From NCBI RefSeq assembly GCF_016907495.1, contig NZ_JAFBCC010000001.1, forward strand, positions 3,410,001-3,474,000: a DNA stretch of 64,000 nt. Direction: 5' to 3'. Numbering within the stretch: position 1 is the first letter of the stretch; every line of letters starts with the position of its first letter. Shown here piece by piece: positions 30,122 to 38,096 of this stretch. The notes below the pieces were generated by a model. It was not told the origin of the DNA and made no database searches. It saw nothing but the letters and a program-made list of their open reading frames with translations. Source of the DNA: Arthrobacter tumbae. Its GTDB lineage: Bacteria; Actinomycetota; Actinomycetes; Actinomycetales; Micrococcaceae. Position numbers and translations under genes: made by a program.

Positions 30122-31528
30122 ATGCCCTTCATTGACCGCCTGCTGTACTGGGCACGCTGCGAACCCGCGCGCGACGCCGTCGTCGTCGGGGACCGGCGAA
30201 TCACCTACGGCGAGCTGGCCGGGCGGGCGTCCTCGCTGCAGGTGCCGGCGGGCGAAATGATCGCCCAACAGATCGACGATCCCTTGGATTTCGCGGTCAC
30301 CTTCACCGCAGTGGTCGGGAGGGGCAGGTGCGCTGCTGTCCTTGATTCGGCGTGGCCGCAAGATGTGAGGGGCAGGATCCTGGAGGCCCTCCGACCGGAC
30401 GCCGTAATCACTTCAGCCGACTTGATGGAAGCCCCGCACCCGTCCCAACTGGCTGACGCGCCCGAGGACGCGCGCTTCTACTGCGGATTCACCTCCGGAA
30501 CATCGGGAGTCCCGAAGGGATTTGTACGCACTGTCGGTTCGTGGTCCCGCTCACTGGCGCGGAGCGTGGACTGGTTCGGCCTCACTCCGGGCTTGCGGGT
30601 ATGTGCGCCGGGTCCGCTGGCGGCAAGCCTGAATCTGTATGCCCTGGCAGAGTGCCTCTACTCCGGTTGCACCTTCCACTCACTTGCACCCGGTGATCCG
30701 GTAGCGAAAGGTCCGCTGATGGCGCAGGTTCTTCGTTCCGAACGCATTGAGCATCTCATCGGAGTACCGTCCGCCCTGAGGCTCGCCCTGGAACGAATCG
30801 AGGGAGACCTGCCGGACCTGCGCACGGTGGTCTCCGGCGGCGCGGGGCTTTCCGCGGCGGACACCGGCATCATCCTGCGCAAAGCGCCATCCGCCCGCAT
30901 CTTCGAGTACTACGGCGCGTCGGAGCTGAGCCTGGTCACCGCGCGGCGGGTTGACGGCGCTGATGGGAACGACGTCGGGCGCCCATTTCCCGGGGTGCGG
31001 ATCAGGATCGACGCGGACAGCGACTCCGGGCGGGACGGCACTGTGGGTACCATCCACGTCCACACCGACACAGCGATCGAAGGTTACCTTTTCGGTGACG
31101 ACGGACGCGCCTTCCGGCGCAACGGAGAATGGGTCACGGTGCAGGACCAGGGCTGGATCGACGACGACGGCGCGCTGCACCTGACGGGCCGGCACGGCGA
31201 CATGATTGTGGTCGCCGGAAGCAACGTCTATCCCAGCGAGGTCGAAGGTGCGCTCGCGCGGGCAGGCTGCCCGGCCGCCGTCGTGCTCGGTATTCCGGAC
31301 GCACGCCGCGGCTGCGCACTCGCCGCTGTCATCCAGACGCCGCCGGACACCATCATCGATGCACACGCCCTTCGCTCCCGGTTGAAGGAGCTGCTGCCCA
31401 TCAACAAGGTGCCGCAGCTGGTCTTCCGGACCGCGCGGCTACCGCTGACCGCAGCGGGCAAACCGGATCGCACGGCCCTGAAGGTGTCAGTACTCGCGGG
31501 AGATGGTGCCCTTGAGCGGCTTGCCTGA
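30122..31528 (+). CDS. AMP-binding acyl-CoA ligase (YhfT-like)
   Basis: It activates a carboxylic acid as acyl-adenylate and then acyl-CoA. The 468-residue protein is shorter than usual fatty-acyl-CoA ligases (over 500). It shows the P-loop GFTSGTSGVPKGF (about 130-142), EYYGASELSLV (about 262), LTGRHGDMIVVAGSNVYPSEVE (hinge and A8, in parts, about 352-373) and the catalytic Lys in LTAAGKPDRTAL (about 444-455). I chose the ATG at 30122 over one 36 bases upstream because family alignment starts at MPFIDRLLYWA. It overlaps the thiolase gene by 26 bases, and both face the biotin transporter. Confidence 0.88.
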   Translation: MPFIDRLLYWARCEPARDAVVVGDRRITYGELAGRASSLQVPAGEMIAQQIDDPLDFAVTFTAVVGRGRCAAVLDSAWPQDVRGRILEALRPDAVITSADLMEAPHPSQLADAPEDARFYCGFTSGTSGVPKGFVRTVGSWSRSLARSVDWFGLTPGLRVCAPGPLAASLNLYALAECLYSGCTFHSLAPGDPVAKGPLMAQVLRSERIEHLIGVPSALRLALERIEGDLPDLRTVVSGGAGLSAADTGIILRKAPSARIFEYYGASELSLVTARRVDGADGNDVGRPFPGVRIRIDADSDSGRDGTVGTIHVHTDTAIEGYLFGDDGRAFRRNGEWVTVQDQGWIDDDGALHLTGRHGDMIVVAGSNVYPSEVEGALARAGCPAAVVLGIPDARRGCALAAVIQTPPDTIIDAHALRSRLKELLPINKVPQLVFRTARLPLTAAGKPDRTALKVSVLAGDGALERLA

Positions 31529-32696
31529 GGACCGTTCGGACGGGAGGCGGGCAGTCGTTGTCCTTTGCCGCCGTACCCCGTTCGGACGCCTGCGCGGAGT
31601 ATTTTCGTCAATCGAGGCCCATCACCTGCTCGCAGCCGTCCTGCCCGCCGCGTTTCACGGGGCTAATCTCGCGGAGAGTGACCTGGCGGACGTCATCATC
31701 GGCAACGCCACCGGTGGCGGAGGTAATGTCGCGCGGTTGGCGGCGCTAACCGCGGGCCTGCCGGTCAAGGTACCCGGCCTTACAATCGACCGTCAGTGCG
31801 CTTCCGGCCTCGACGCGATCTCGTTGGCCTGCCGACTGGTGGAGTCGGAAGCAGGCGCGTGGTTCATTGCCGGGGGAGTGGAGAGCTGCAGCACCGCTCC
31901 CTTGCGGGCACATCGGTTGACCTCCCTGCCCGGCGCGCCCGACTTCTTCTCCCGCGCACGGTTCGCACCGGAGACGCATGGTGATCCGGATGCCGGGGAA
32001 GCAGCTGAGAACGTCGCGGTTGCCTTCGGCATCGAACGCGGGCGGCAGGACCGGTACGCCCTACGCAGTTACAGCCGCGCCGCGGCCGCGTTCGAGGCAA
32101 TGGCAGCGGAGGTAGTGCCTGTTGCAGGGTGCGGCAGGGATGAGACAGCGCGCCATGGGATGTCATCGAAACTGCTGTCCCGATTCCCACCGGCCTTCAC
32201 TGACCACGGAAGCGTCACCGCAGGCAATTCCTGTGCCGACGCAGACGGTGCCGTAGTCGCCGTGGTGACGAGCCTCGCACGTGCCAGGACGGCGGGTTTC
32301 AACACGGTGCTCGAGTTCCACGGCTCCGCGTCTGCCGGAGGCCCGCCCGCACTCTTTGGAACCGCCGGCGCATACGCGGTGCTGAAACTCCTCGAACGGC
32401 TCCAGCTGAACAGGAATGCTGTCTCCACCTGGGAGTTCAACGAGGCGTTCGCAGCGCAGGTGCTCGCCTGCACACAGCTGATCGGAGTTGCCCCCGAACG
32501 GTTCAACCTGCACGGCGGTGCACTCGCTTATGGCCATCCGTATGGCGCGTCCGGCGCAATGCTGGTTGCGAACCTCCTCCGCCAGTCCGCAATGCCCGGC
32601 GGCCAGGATTACGACGGCGGCTGGTCGGTCGCAGCGGTGAGCGCAGCCGGCGGCGTGGGGACGGCTGCCGCTTTCCGTGCGGTGAGGCTCCAATAG
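31503..32696 (+). CDS. Thiolase-family protein lacking the second catalytic Cys (YhfS-like)
   Basis: Thiolases condense or cleave beta-ketoacyl-CoA. In this 397-residue protein the nucleophilic Cys99 (DRQCASGLD) and His345 (GHPYGASG) with NEAFAAQ are present, but the C-terminal CxG box reads AAVSAAGGVG, so Ser380 stands where the acid/base Cys of active thiolases sits. That suggests a condensing enzyme with altered chemistry or a decayed active site. The gene is co-translated with the ligase. Bacillus subtilis has a similar trio, yhfU (bioY-like)-yhfT (ligase)-yhfS (thiolase), in its biotin regulon. A start downstream at TTG 31519 is possible. Confidence 0.85.
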   Translation: MVPLSGLPEDRSDGRRAVVVLCRRTPFGRLRGVFSSIEAHHLLAAVLPAAFHGANLAESDLADVIIGNATGGGGNVARLAALTAGLPVKVPGLTIDRQCASGLDAISLACRLVESEAGAWFIAGGVESCSTAPLRAHRLTSLPGAPDFFSRARFAPETHGDPDAGEAAENVAVAFGIERGRQDRYALRSYSRAAAAFEAMAAEVVPVAGCGRDETARHGMSSKLLSRFPPAFTDHGSVTAGNSCADADGAVVAVVTSLARARTAGFNTVLEFHGSASAGGPPALFGTAGAYAVLKLLERLQLNRNAVSTWEFNEAFAAQVLACTQLIGVAPERFNLHGGALAYGHPYGASGAMLVANLLRQSAMPGGQDYDGGWSVAAVSAAGGVGTAAAFRAVRLQ

Positions 32697-32724
32697 GAGC
32701 CGGCGGAGCCGCTGTGCAGCAGCT

Positions 32725-33390
32725 CTATGAGCCTTGCCTGTGCCCGGCACCGGAAGCGTCGTCGTCGTTGTCTGCCTCAGCGAGCCCCCGCGCTGCGAGC
32801 GCGTCTCCTGTCTGCTGTGCATATGCCACGGCACCAATGAAGACCGGAAGGATCAGCGCGCGCGGATTGCGTTCCAGGCCGCGGGCACGCGCTGCGTCGC
32901 GGGAATCCTCCGCAGAGCCGACCAGGTAGGGGATGCTGCGCAGCATCAGCGCGACAGTGAGCCCGAAGCGTTCCGGATCCGCGCCCAGCGGCTGCAGCGG
33001 ACGAGCCAGTGAGACCAGGCCGTCGAGAATGCGCTGGCTCTCGGTCGTAAGGGTGATCAGCAGGGCAGCCAGAACGCAGACCACGATGTTCCCGACGACG
33101 AGGAACGCTGGAAGGAGCCCTGCGCTGAACCACTGGAAAGCACCAAGAATGACGATGAGCAGCCACATCTTCCTGAGGGGCTGGGCCAGCTCGCGGAACC
33201 CGAGCCGCGCACCTAGAAGGTAGGCGAGGACAACCAGGCCGAGACCGGCCAGTGTCGCCTCCAGCGAGCTGAGGGCCAGGATTAGCACCGACAGCACGGC
33301 CACCGGCGCGAACTTGGCCCACAGGGGAGCGGCATGCAGGATCGATCTGCGCTCCACGTACGCGCCAAGCAGGCTTGCGTGCCCCCTCAC
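32725..33390 (-). CDS. bioN: Biotin ECF transporter transmembrane subunit BioN (EcfT)
   Basis: The 221-residue membrane protein is the coupling subunit of an energy-coupling-factor importer. It has about five hydrophobic helices and the two diagnostic Ala-Arg-Gly motifs, RDAARARGLERN (about 165) and ALAARGLAEA (about 198), which contact the ATPase. It overlaps bioM by four bases and ends the bioY-M-N operon. Confidence 0.93.
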   Translation of the reverse strand: MRGHASLLGAYVERRSILHAAPLWAKFAPVAVLSVLILALSSLEATLAGLGLVVLAYLLGARLGFRELAQPLRKMWLLIVILGAFQWFSAGLLPAFLVVGNIVVCVLAALLITLTTESQRILDGLVSLARPLQPLGADPERFGLTVALMLRSIPYLVGSAEDSRDAARARGLERNPRALILPVFIGAVAYAQQTGDALAARGLAEADNDDDASGAGHRQGS

Positions 33391-34097
33391 AGCGGCCCTT
33401 CAACGGCCGCATCATGCAGACTGAGGTTCCGGTAGGCGGCGACTGCGTCGGCGGGCGCGCCGTCGAAAACCACCCGGCCGGAATCCACCACCAGGGTGCG
33501 CTCCGCCTGCAGCGCGAAGTCCAGCGAGTGGGTGGTGAAAATGACCTGCTGGGTAAGATCGAGGAACAGGCGCCGCACGCGTTCCTCATTGCGCAGGTCC
33601 AGAAGAGTGGTCGGTTCGTCGGCAACGAGGACTGCCGGATCGCACGCAAGGACTGTCGCGAGGGCCAGGAGTTGGCGTTCGCCGCCGGAGAGGTCGTACA
33701 CACTCTGGTCCGCAAGATGGGCCAGACCGAACCGGGCAAGAACGTCACCGGCTGCAGTGCGCCGCTCCTCGCGGTTGCGGTGGCGCCGGCGCAGGGACAG
33801 CTCCACGTCTTCGCGCCCGGTGGGCATCACCAGCTGGGACAGCGGGTCCGTGAACATGAAGGCAACGCTTCGCCGGACCGCCGGGCCCTTGCGCGCGGTG
33901 TCCAGCCCGTCGACCGTCACCCGCCCGGACGTCGGCAGCACCAGCGAATTCATCAGCTTCAACAGGGTGGACTTGCCGGAACCGTTTGCGCCGATAATAC
34001 TGATGCGTCGTTCGGCCAGCGACAGATTCAGCGGCGCCAGGATCTGTCGCGGTGCAGGATGGTCTGCCTGGACTGCCGCGTCGATGAACCGGATCAT
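33387..34097 (-). CDS. bioM: Biotin ECF transporter ATPase BioM
   Basis: The 236-residue ATPase powers biotin uptake. It has Walker A IIGANGSGKSTLL (about 35-47), signature DLSGGERQLLALA (about 132-144) and Walker B VLVADEPTTLLD (about 153-164). It lies six bases after bioY and overlaps bioN. Confidence 0.93.
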   Translation of the reverse strand: MIRFIDAAVQADHPAPRQILAPLNLSLAERRISIIGANGSGKSTLLKLMNSLVLPTSGRVTVDGLDTARKGPAVRRSVAFMFTDPLSQLVMPTGREDVELSLRRRHRNREERRTAAGDVLARFGLAHLADQSVYDLSGGERQLLALATVLACDPAVLVADEPTTLLDLRNEERVRRLFLDLTQQVIFTTHSLDFALQAERTLVVDSGRVVFDGAPADAVAAYRNLSLHDAAVEGPL

Positions 34098-34103
34098 CGC
34101 GAC

Positions 34104-34739
34104 TCAGCGCCGCGGCGCCGGACGGGACTGGAGACGGGGGAACGCCTTGATGACACTGAGTCCGATTGCGGCAGCTGCCAGGTTCTTCAGGACGTCCCCC
34201 GGGAGGAAAACGACGTCGGCTGCGACGGCCGCGGCGAGGTCAAGTTTTGCATTGACCATCATGCCGATGATCCCCAAAGGGTGCGTGATAAGAAGGCTGG
34301 TCACAGTGCAGGCCGCGAACAGAGCGAGGAACCGGTAGCGGGAGAACCGGCGGAAAACAATACGTGCGAGGAAGCCGACCACAAAGGCTGCAATGGGGAA
34401 GGCGATGATGTAACCGGCCGATGGGCCGAAGAGGACACCGATACCGCCTCGAAACTGGCTGAAGATCGGCAGGCCCGCGAGCGCAACGGCCACGTACAGG
34501 CTGAGGGCTGCTCCCGCCCGCCACGGGCCGAGCACAATTCCGGTCACCATGATCGCCAGCGTCTGCAGAGTGATGGGCACCCCCACCTGCCCCACCGGTA
34601 TAGCGGGTAGGATGGCACTGGCGGCCACGACGGCTGCGAAGACCGCGATCAGCGAGAGATCGGTCGCATTCCAGGAAGAACGAGCCCGTGCCGGAGCATC
34701 GGTGGGTGTGGAATGCGGGGCCGGATTCGTCTGTTGCAT
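34104..34739 (-). CDS. bioY: Biotin-binding S-component BioY
   Basis: BioY is the membrane protein that captures biotin for the ECF module. The 211 residues include a 25-residue soluble N-terminal tail and about six helices, with the family marks VGVPITLQTLAIMV (about 52-65) and GVLFGPSAGYIIAFPIAAF (about 101-119). It is first in bioY-M-N. The promoter region shared with the ABC-F gene contains a perfect palindrome at 34817-34833. Confidence 0.95.
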   Translation of the reverse strand: MQQTNPAPHSTPTDAPARARSSWNATDLSLIAVFAAVVAASAILPAIPVGQVGVPITLQTLAIMVTGIVLGPWRAGAALSLYVAVALAGLPIFSQFRGGIGVLFGPSAGYIIAFPIAAFVVGFLARIVFRRFSRYRFLALFAACTVTSLLITHPLGIIGMMVNAKLDLAAAVAADVVFLPGDVLKNLAAAAIGLSVIKAFPRLQSRPAPRR

Positions 34740-34816
34740 CGTGACGCTTTCTGTGAGATCTACACAACGGTGAGCTGTTACTTACCGAGATTAGTGCGGA
34801 AAGAAGCAAACACTCT

Positions 34817-34833
34817 TGTAGGTTTCCTACAAC
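34817..34833. promoter_or_regulatory. Perfect palindrome between bioY and the ABC-F gene
   Basis: TTGTAGG and CCTACAA flank TTT, a 7-3-7 perfect dyad in a 140-base divergent intergenic region. It is 78 bases upstream of bioY and 47 upstream of the ABC-F start. It does not match the BioQ motif (TGAAC-N3-GTTAC) nor the long-spacer BirA box. A repressor site for one or both genes is likely; the protein is unknown. Confidence 0.5.
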
Positions 34834-34879
34834 ATTGAGGTCCGGCCCACCGCGCCGGAACAGGAAAGGCCCAGCCACC

Positions 34880-36478
34880 GTGATTACCGTGTCGAATCTT
34901 GAATTGCGTGCGGGCGCAAGGCTGCTCATGGATCAGGTGTCCTTCCGGGTGGACCGGGGAGACAAGATCGGGCTCGTCGGGCGAAACGGCGCCGGCAAGA
35001 CAACGCTGACCCGGGTATTAGCGGGGGAGGGTCTGCCGGCCGCCGGCACAATCACCCGCAACGGAGAGATCGGCTATCTGCCGCAGGACCCGCGCACTCC
35101 CAACATGGAGCAGCTGGCCCGTGACCGGATTCTTTCTGCCCGCAACCTGGACGTTGTCGTCCGGAAGCTGCGTGAGACGCAGGAGGAGATGGCAAGCGAC
35201 GATCCCCGCGTGAGGGATAAGGCGATGGCCCGCTATGACCGCCTGGAGACGGAATTCCTCGCCCACGGCGGGTACGCGGCAGAAGCCGAGGCCGCTGCCA
35301 TCTCTTCGAATCTCGCGCTTCCGGAACGAATCCTCAACCAGCCGCTGAAAACACTGTCGGGCGGTCAGCGCCGACGGGTGGAACTCGCCCGCATCCTCTA
35401 CTCCGGCGCGGAGACCATGCTCCTCGACGAACCCACCAACCACCTGGACGCCGACTCCATCACCTGGCTGCGGGAATTCCTGAAAAACCACCAGGGCGGG
35501 CTGATTGTCATCAGCCACGATGTTGATCTGCTTGAAGCAACCGTCAACAAGGTGTTCCAGCTTGATGCCAACCGGGCCACCATCGACCTGTACAACATGG
35601 GCTGGAAGCGGTATGTGCAGCAGCGGGAGACCGATGAGCGGGCGCGGAAGCGGGAACGGGCCAACACCGAGAAGAAGGCCCAGGTGCTGATCGACCAGGC
35701 CAACAAGATGCGCGCCAAGGCAACCAAGGCGGTCGCTGCCCAGAACATGGCGAAGCGGGCTGAGCGGATGCTATCCGGCCTCGATGAGGTACGCGCACAG
35801 GATCGCGTCGCGGCGCTGCGCTTCCCCGAACCGGCGTCATGCGGCCGCACGCCGATGACTGCCGAGGGCCTGAGCAAGTCCTACGGGTCGCTGGAAATCT
35901 TCACCGACGTCGATCTGGCGATCGACCGTGGCTCCAAGGTCGTAATCCTCGGATTGAACGGTGCGGGCAAGACTACGCTTCTGCGCATGCTTGCGGGGGT
36001 GGACCAGCCGGACACGGGAAAGATCGTGCCGGGCCACGGCCTGAAGGTCGGCTACTACGCCCAGGAGCATGAAACGCTTGACACCGAGCGCACCGTCCTC
36101 GAAAACATGCGGTCCTCGGCACCGGACATGCGGGACGCGGAGGTCCGGGGCATTCTCGGCTCCTTCCTGTTCTCCGGTGACGACGTCGACAAGCCGGCAG
36201 GCGTCCTGTCGGGCGGCGAGAAAACCCGCCTGGCCCTTGCAACGATCGTGGCATCATCCGCAAACGTGCTGCTGCTGGATGAGCCAACCAACAACCTGGA
36301 CCCGGCAAGCCGTGCGGAGATCCTTGGCGCGCTGCGGAACTACTCCGGCGCGGTGGTGCTGGTCAGCCACGACGAAGGCGCCGTGGACGCACTGAACCCG
36401 GAACGCGTTGTGCTGCTTCCTGACGGCGTCGAGGACCTTTGGAACGACGACTACCTTGATCTGGTGACGCTCGCCTAG
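34880..36478 (+). CDS. ABC-F family ATP-binding protein
   Basis: ABC-F proteins have two fused ATPase domains, no membrane part, and act on the ribosome. The GTG at 34880 gives MITVSNLELRAGARLL and 532 residues. Domain 1 has GRNGAGKTTL (about 36-45) and TLSGGQRRRVELA with LLDEPTNHLD; a charged linker (KRERANTEKKAQVLIDQ, about 257-273) follows; domain 2 has GLNGAGKTTL (about 358) and VLSGGEKTRLALA with LLDEPTNNLD. It resembles the actinobacterial translation-factor (EttA/Uup-like) group more than resistance factors. An AGGAAAGG lies ten bases ahead. Confidence 0.93.
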   Translation: MITVSNLELRAGARLLMDQVSFRVDRGDKIGLVGRNGAGKTTLTRVLAGEGLPAAGTITRNGEIGYLPQDPRTPNMEQLARDRILSARNLDVVVRKLRETQEEMASDDPRVRDKAMARYDRLETEFLAHGGYAAEAEAAAISSNLALPERILNQPLKTLSGGQRRRVELARILYSGAETMLLDEPTNHLDADSITWLREFLKNHQGGLIVISHDVDLLEATVNKVFQLDANRATIDLYNMGWKRYVQQRETDERARKRERANTEKKAQVLIDQANKMRAKATKAVAAQNMAKRAERMLSGLDEVRAQDRVAALRFPEPASCGRTPMTAEGLSKSYGSLEIFTDVDLAIDRGSKVVILGLNGAGKTTLLRMLAGVDQPDTGKIVPGHGLKVGYYAQEHETLDTERTVLENMRSSAPDMRDAEVRGILGSFLFSGDDVDKPAGVLSGGEKTRLALATIVASSANVLLLDEPTNNLDPASRAEILGALRNYSGAVVLVSHDEGAVDALNPERVVLLPDGVEDLWNDDYLDLVTLA

Positions 36479-37296
36479 AGTCCCTGGGCGTCGAGGATTG
36501 CGTCCTCTTCCTGCTCGGAGGAGGGGCGTCGTCGTGCCCGTGAAGGCGTGGACTGCGGGTGCTCGTCCTCATGGTCGATGAGGTACTGCTGGCGGGCGGC
36601 ATAACCCAGCCCTACGAACAACAGCACTCCGAAGGCGAACCACTGCATGGAATAGGACAGGTGCGGCCCGAGATCGATGGCCGGCTTGGCCGGCGCGATC
36701 GGCGCGGCGGCCGGGGCCGGTGTTTCGTTGGCCACCAGACCGTACGCGCCGGTGGAGATTGGATACCCCAGCTGCGATTGATAGGCAGCGAGGTCAATGG
36801 ACGCCAGTTGTCCCGGCGGGGCCGACCGGTCCAGTTCCGGCTCTGCCGGACGAATGCGCGCGACGACTGTTACTTCGCCGTCCGGCGCCGGGGGAACAGT
36901 ATCCGGCCGGCCTGCGCGGTCGTTGCCGATGGGCAGCCACCCCCGGTTGATGACGACGGCGGTGCCGTCCTGGAGCTTCAAGGGAACCAGAACCTCATAG
37001 CCCGGCCGGCCGCCCAGCGGCCGGTTTCGTACGATGCGCTGGTTGGCGGAGTCATAGTGCCCGACGAGCGTGACAGGCGCCCATTCCGTTGTCCCCTCGA
37101 AGGACTCGAAGAGCGGCGGGGAGTAGGGGATCGGCGCCAGGTCATAGTTTGCCTGAACCGTGTTGACCGTAGCCGCGGCCTGGTCCCGCCGGTCCAGCTG
37201 CCACAGCCCCAATGCGCTGCAGGCTGCGGCCAGCACCAGAACGAGCGCCAACCAGCCGAACCAGCGGGGTGTCGCCAGGTATTTCAGTATCTTCAC
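36475..37296 (-). CDS. SURF1 family protein, cytochrome oxidase assembly
   Basis: SURF1 proteins help insert heme A into cytochrome c oxidase. The GTG at 37296 (VKILKYLATPRWFGWLAL) gives 273 residues: an N-terminal helix (about 12-30), a periplasmic domain with GRPGYEVLVPL and VVINRGWLP (family signature, about 105-130), and a C-terminal helix (LSYSMQWFAFGVLLFVGLGYAA). The C-terminus is charged. It overlaps the preceding small gene by four bases and fits with ctaA/ctaB elsewhere in the window. Confidence 0.92.
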   Translation of the reverse strand: MKILKYLATPRWFGWLALVLVLAAACSALGLWQLDRRDQAAATVNTVQANYDLAPIPYSPPLFESFEGTTEWAPVTLVGHYDSANQRIVRNRPLGGRPGYEVLVPLKLQDGTAVVINRGWLPIGNDRAGRPDTVPPAPDGEVTVVARIRPAEPELDRSAPPGQLASIDLAAYQSQLGYPISTGAYGLVANETPAPAAAPIAPAKPAIDLGPHLSYSMQWFAFGVLLFVGLGYAARQQYLIDHEDEHPQSTPSRARRRPSSEQEEDAILDAQGL

Positions 37297-37574
37297 GACG
37301 CCGCCGGGCTGCCTTCCAGCGGCAGCGTCTGCTTCCAGAGCCCTCTGGTGGTGAGGTACTCCTCCAGCCACTCGCGGTGCCCGCTGCAGGCCAGCCACGT
37401 CTTCCTGCGCTCAGGAGTGTGAATGCGGGGATTGTTCCAGAGAAGTTGCCAGGACGCGCTCCGGCCGCAGGCTTTCCGGGAGCAGATGGGTTCGCCGTGT
37501 CCGGTCGATGCAGCGCGGGTTGAAGGCTGCTCGGTCGAGGGAACTGCGCCAGCCAACTGGTCGAAGATGCTCAC
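37293..37574 (-). CDS. Small conserved Cys-rich protein
   Basis: The 93-residue product carries a CSRKAC pair (Cys31, Cys36) and a later LACSGH (about 62-67), enough for one zinc site, around the conserved core SWQLLWNNPRIHTPERRKTW. Similar small proteins occur widely in Micrococcales, sometimes carrying an unfounded 'acetone carboxylase' label. It overlaps DUF3099 and SURF1 by four bases on either side. Function unknown. Confidence 0.8.
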   Translation of the reverse strand: MSIFDQLAGAVPSTEQPSTRAASTGHGEPICSRKACGRSASWQLLWNNPRIHTPERRKTWLACSGHREWLEEYLTTRGLWKQTLPLEGSPAAS

Positions 37575-37981
37575 GTTGTTCCTTCCTTCTCCTCGGTTTC
37601 CTGATCAAGGTTCGGCTGGTCGTCGATGATCTCTCCCTGCAGCGTAACCGGCTCATCTTTCGGGGCCGCCGGTGCCGGCGCTTCCAGCTCCGGGACGGGC
37701 GCCCGGTCGAGCAGGGAGTCGCTGTGGGCCAGGTTGCTGGTGTCACTACCGCCGTTTGCAATAATCACCGCGAAATAGGGCAGGAACACGGCTCCCGCGA
37801 TCATGAGCCACTGCAGCCAGCCCTCCACCACGAAGACGAGGATCAGGCAGACCATGCGGATTCCCATCGACACGGAATACTTGATCATCCGTTGGCGCAT
37901 GTCATCGCTGTGTGCCTCGCGGGCATCACTGATGTTATGGACTTCCGGGCGGCGCTTCGACTGATGGCTCAGCTTGATCAT
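37571..37981 (-). CDS. DUF3099 membrane protein
   Basis: This 136-residue protein begins MIKLSHQSKRRPEVHNISDA and has two adjacent membrane helices (about 37-55 and 59-75) after RQRMIKYSVSMGIRM, then an acidic, Pro-rich tail. That matches the DUF3099 family of actinobacteria, whose function is not known. The ATG at 37981 has GGAG four bases ahead. It leads the operon DUF3099-Cys protein-SURF1, divergent from fabG. Confidence 0.82.
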   Translation of the reverse strand: MIKLSHQSKRRPEVHNISDAREAHSDDMRQRMIKYSVSMGIRMVCLILVFVVEGWLQWLMIAGAVFLPYFAVIIANGGSDTSNLAHSDSLLDRAPVPELEAPAPAAPKDEPVTLQGEIIDDQPNLDQETEEKEGTT

Positions 37982-38050
37982 CACACTCCAAGGGGACACT
38001 CCCATTGTCTCACTCCGCCGGCCGTTGTTAAAGTTCACCTGCATCGCCGA

Positions 38051-38056
38051 TAGGAT
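38051..38056 (+). promoter_or_regulatory. -10 element of fabG
   Basis: TAGGAT lies about 40 bases before the fabG start; TTGTTA at 38025-38030 is a possible -35 with long spacing. A GAAAGGA at 38084-38090 then serves as ribosome-binding site. Confidence 0.4.
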
Positions 38057-38096
38057 CGAACGGACGCTCAGCACCCTCCATCCGAAAGGACACTCC

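Noticed and set aside
34769..34786. BioQ-like box (TGAGC-T-GTTAC) upstream of bioY
   Set aside because: The spacer and one half-site base differ from the published TGAAC-N3-GTTAC, so it is not claimed.
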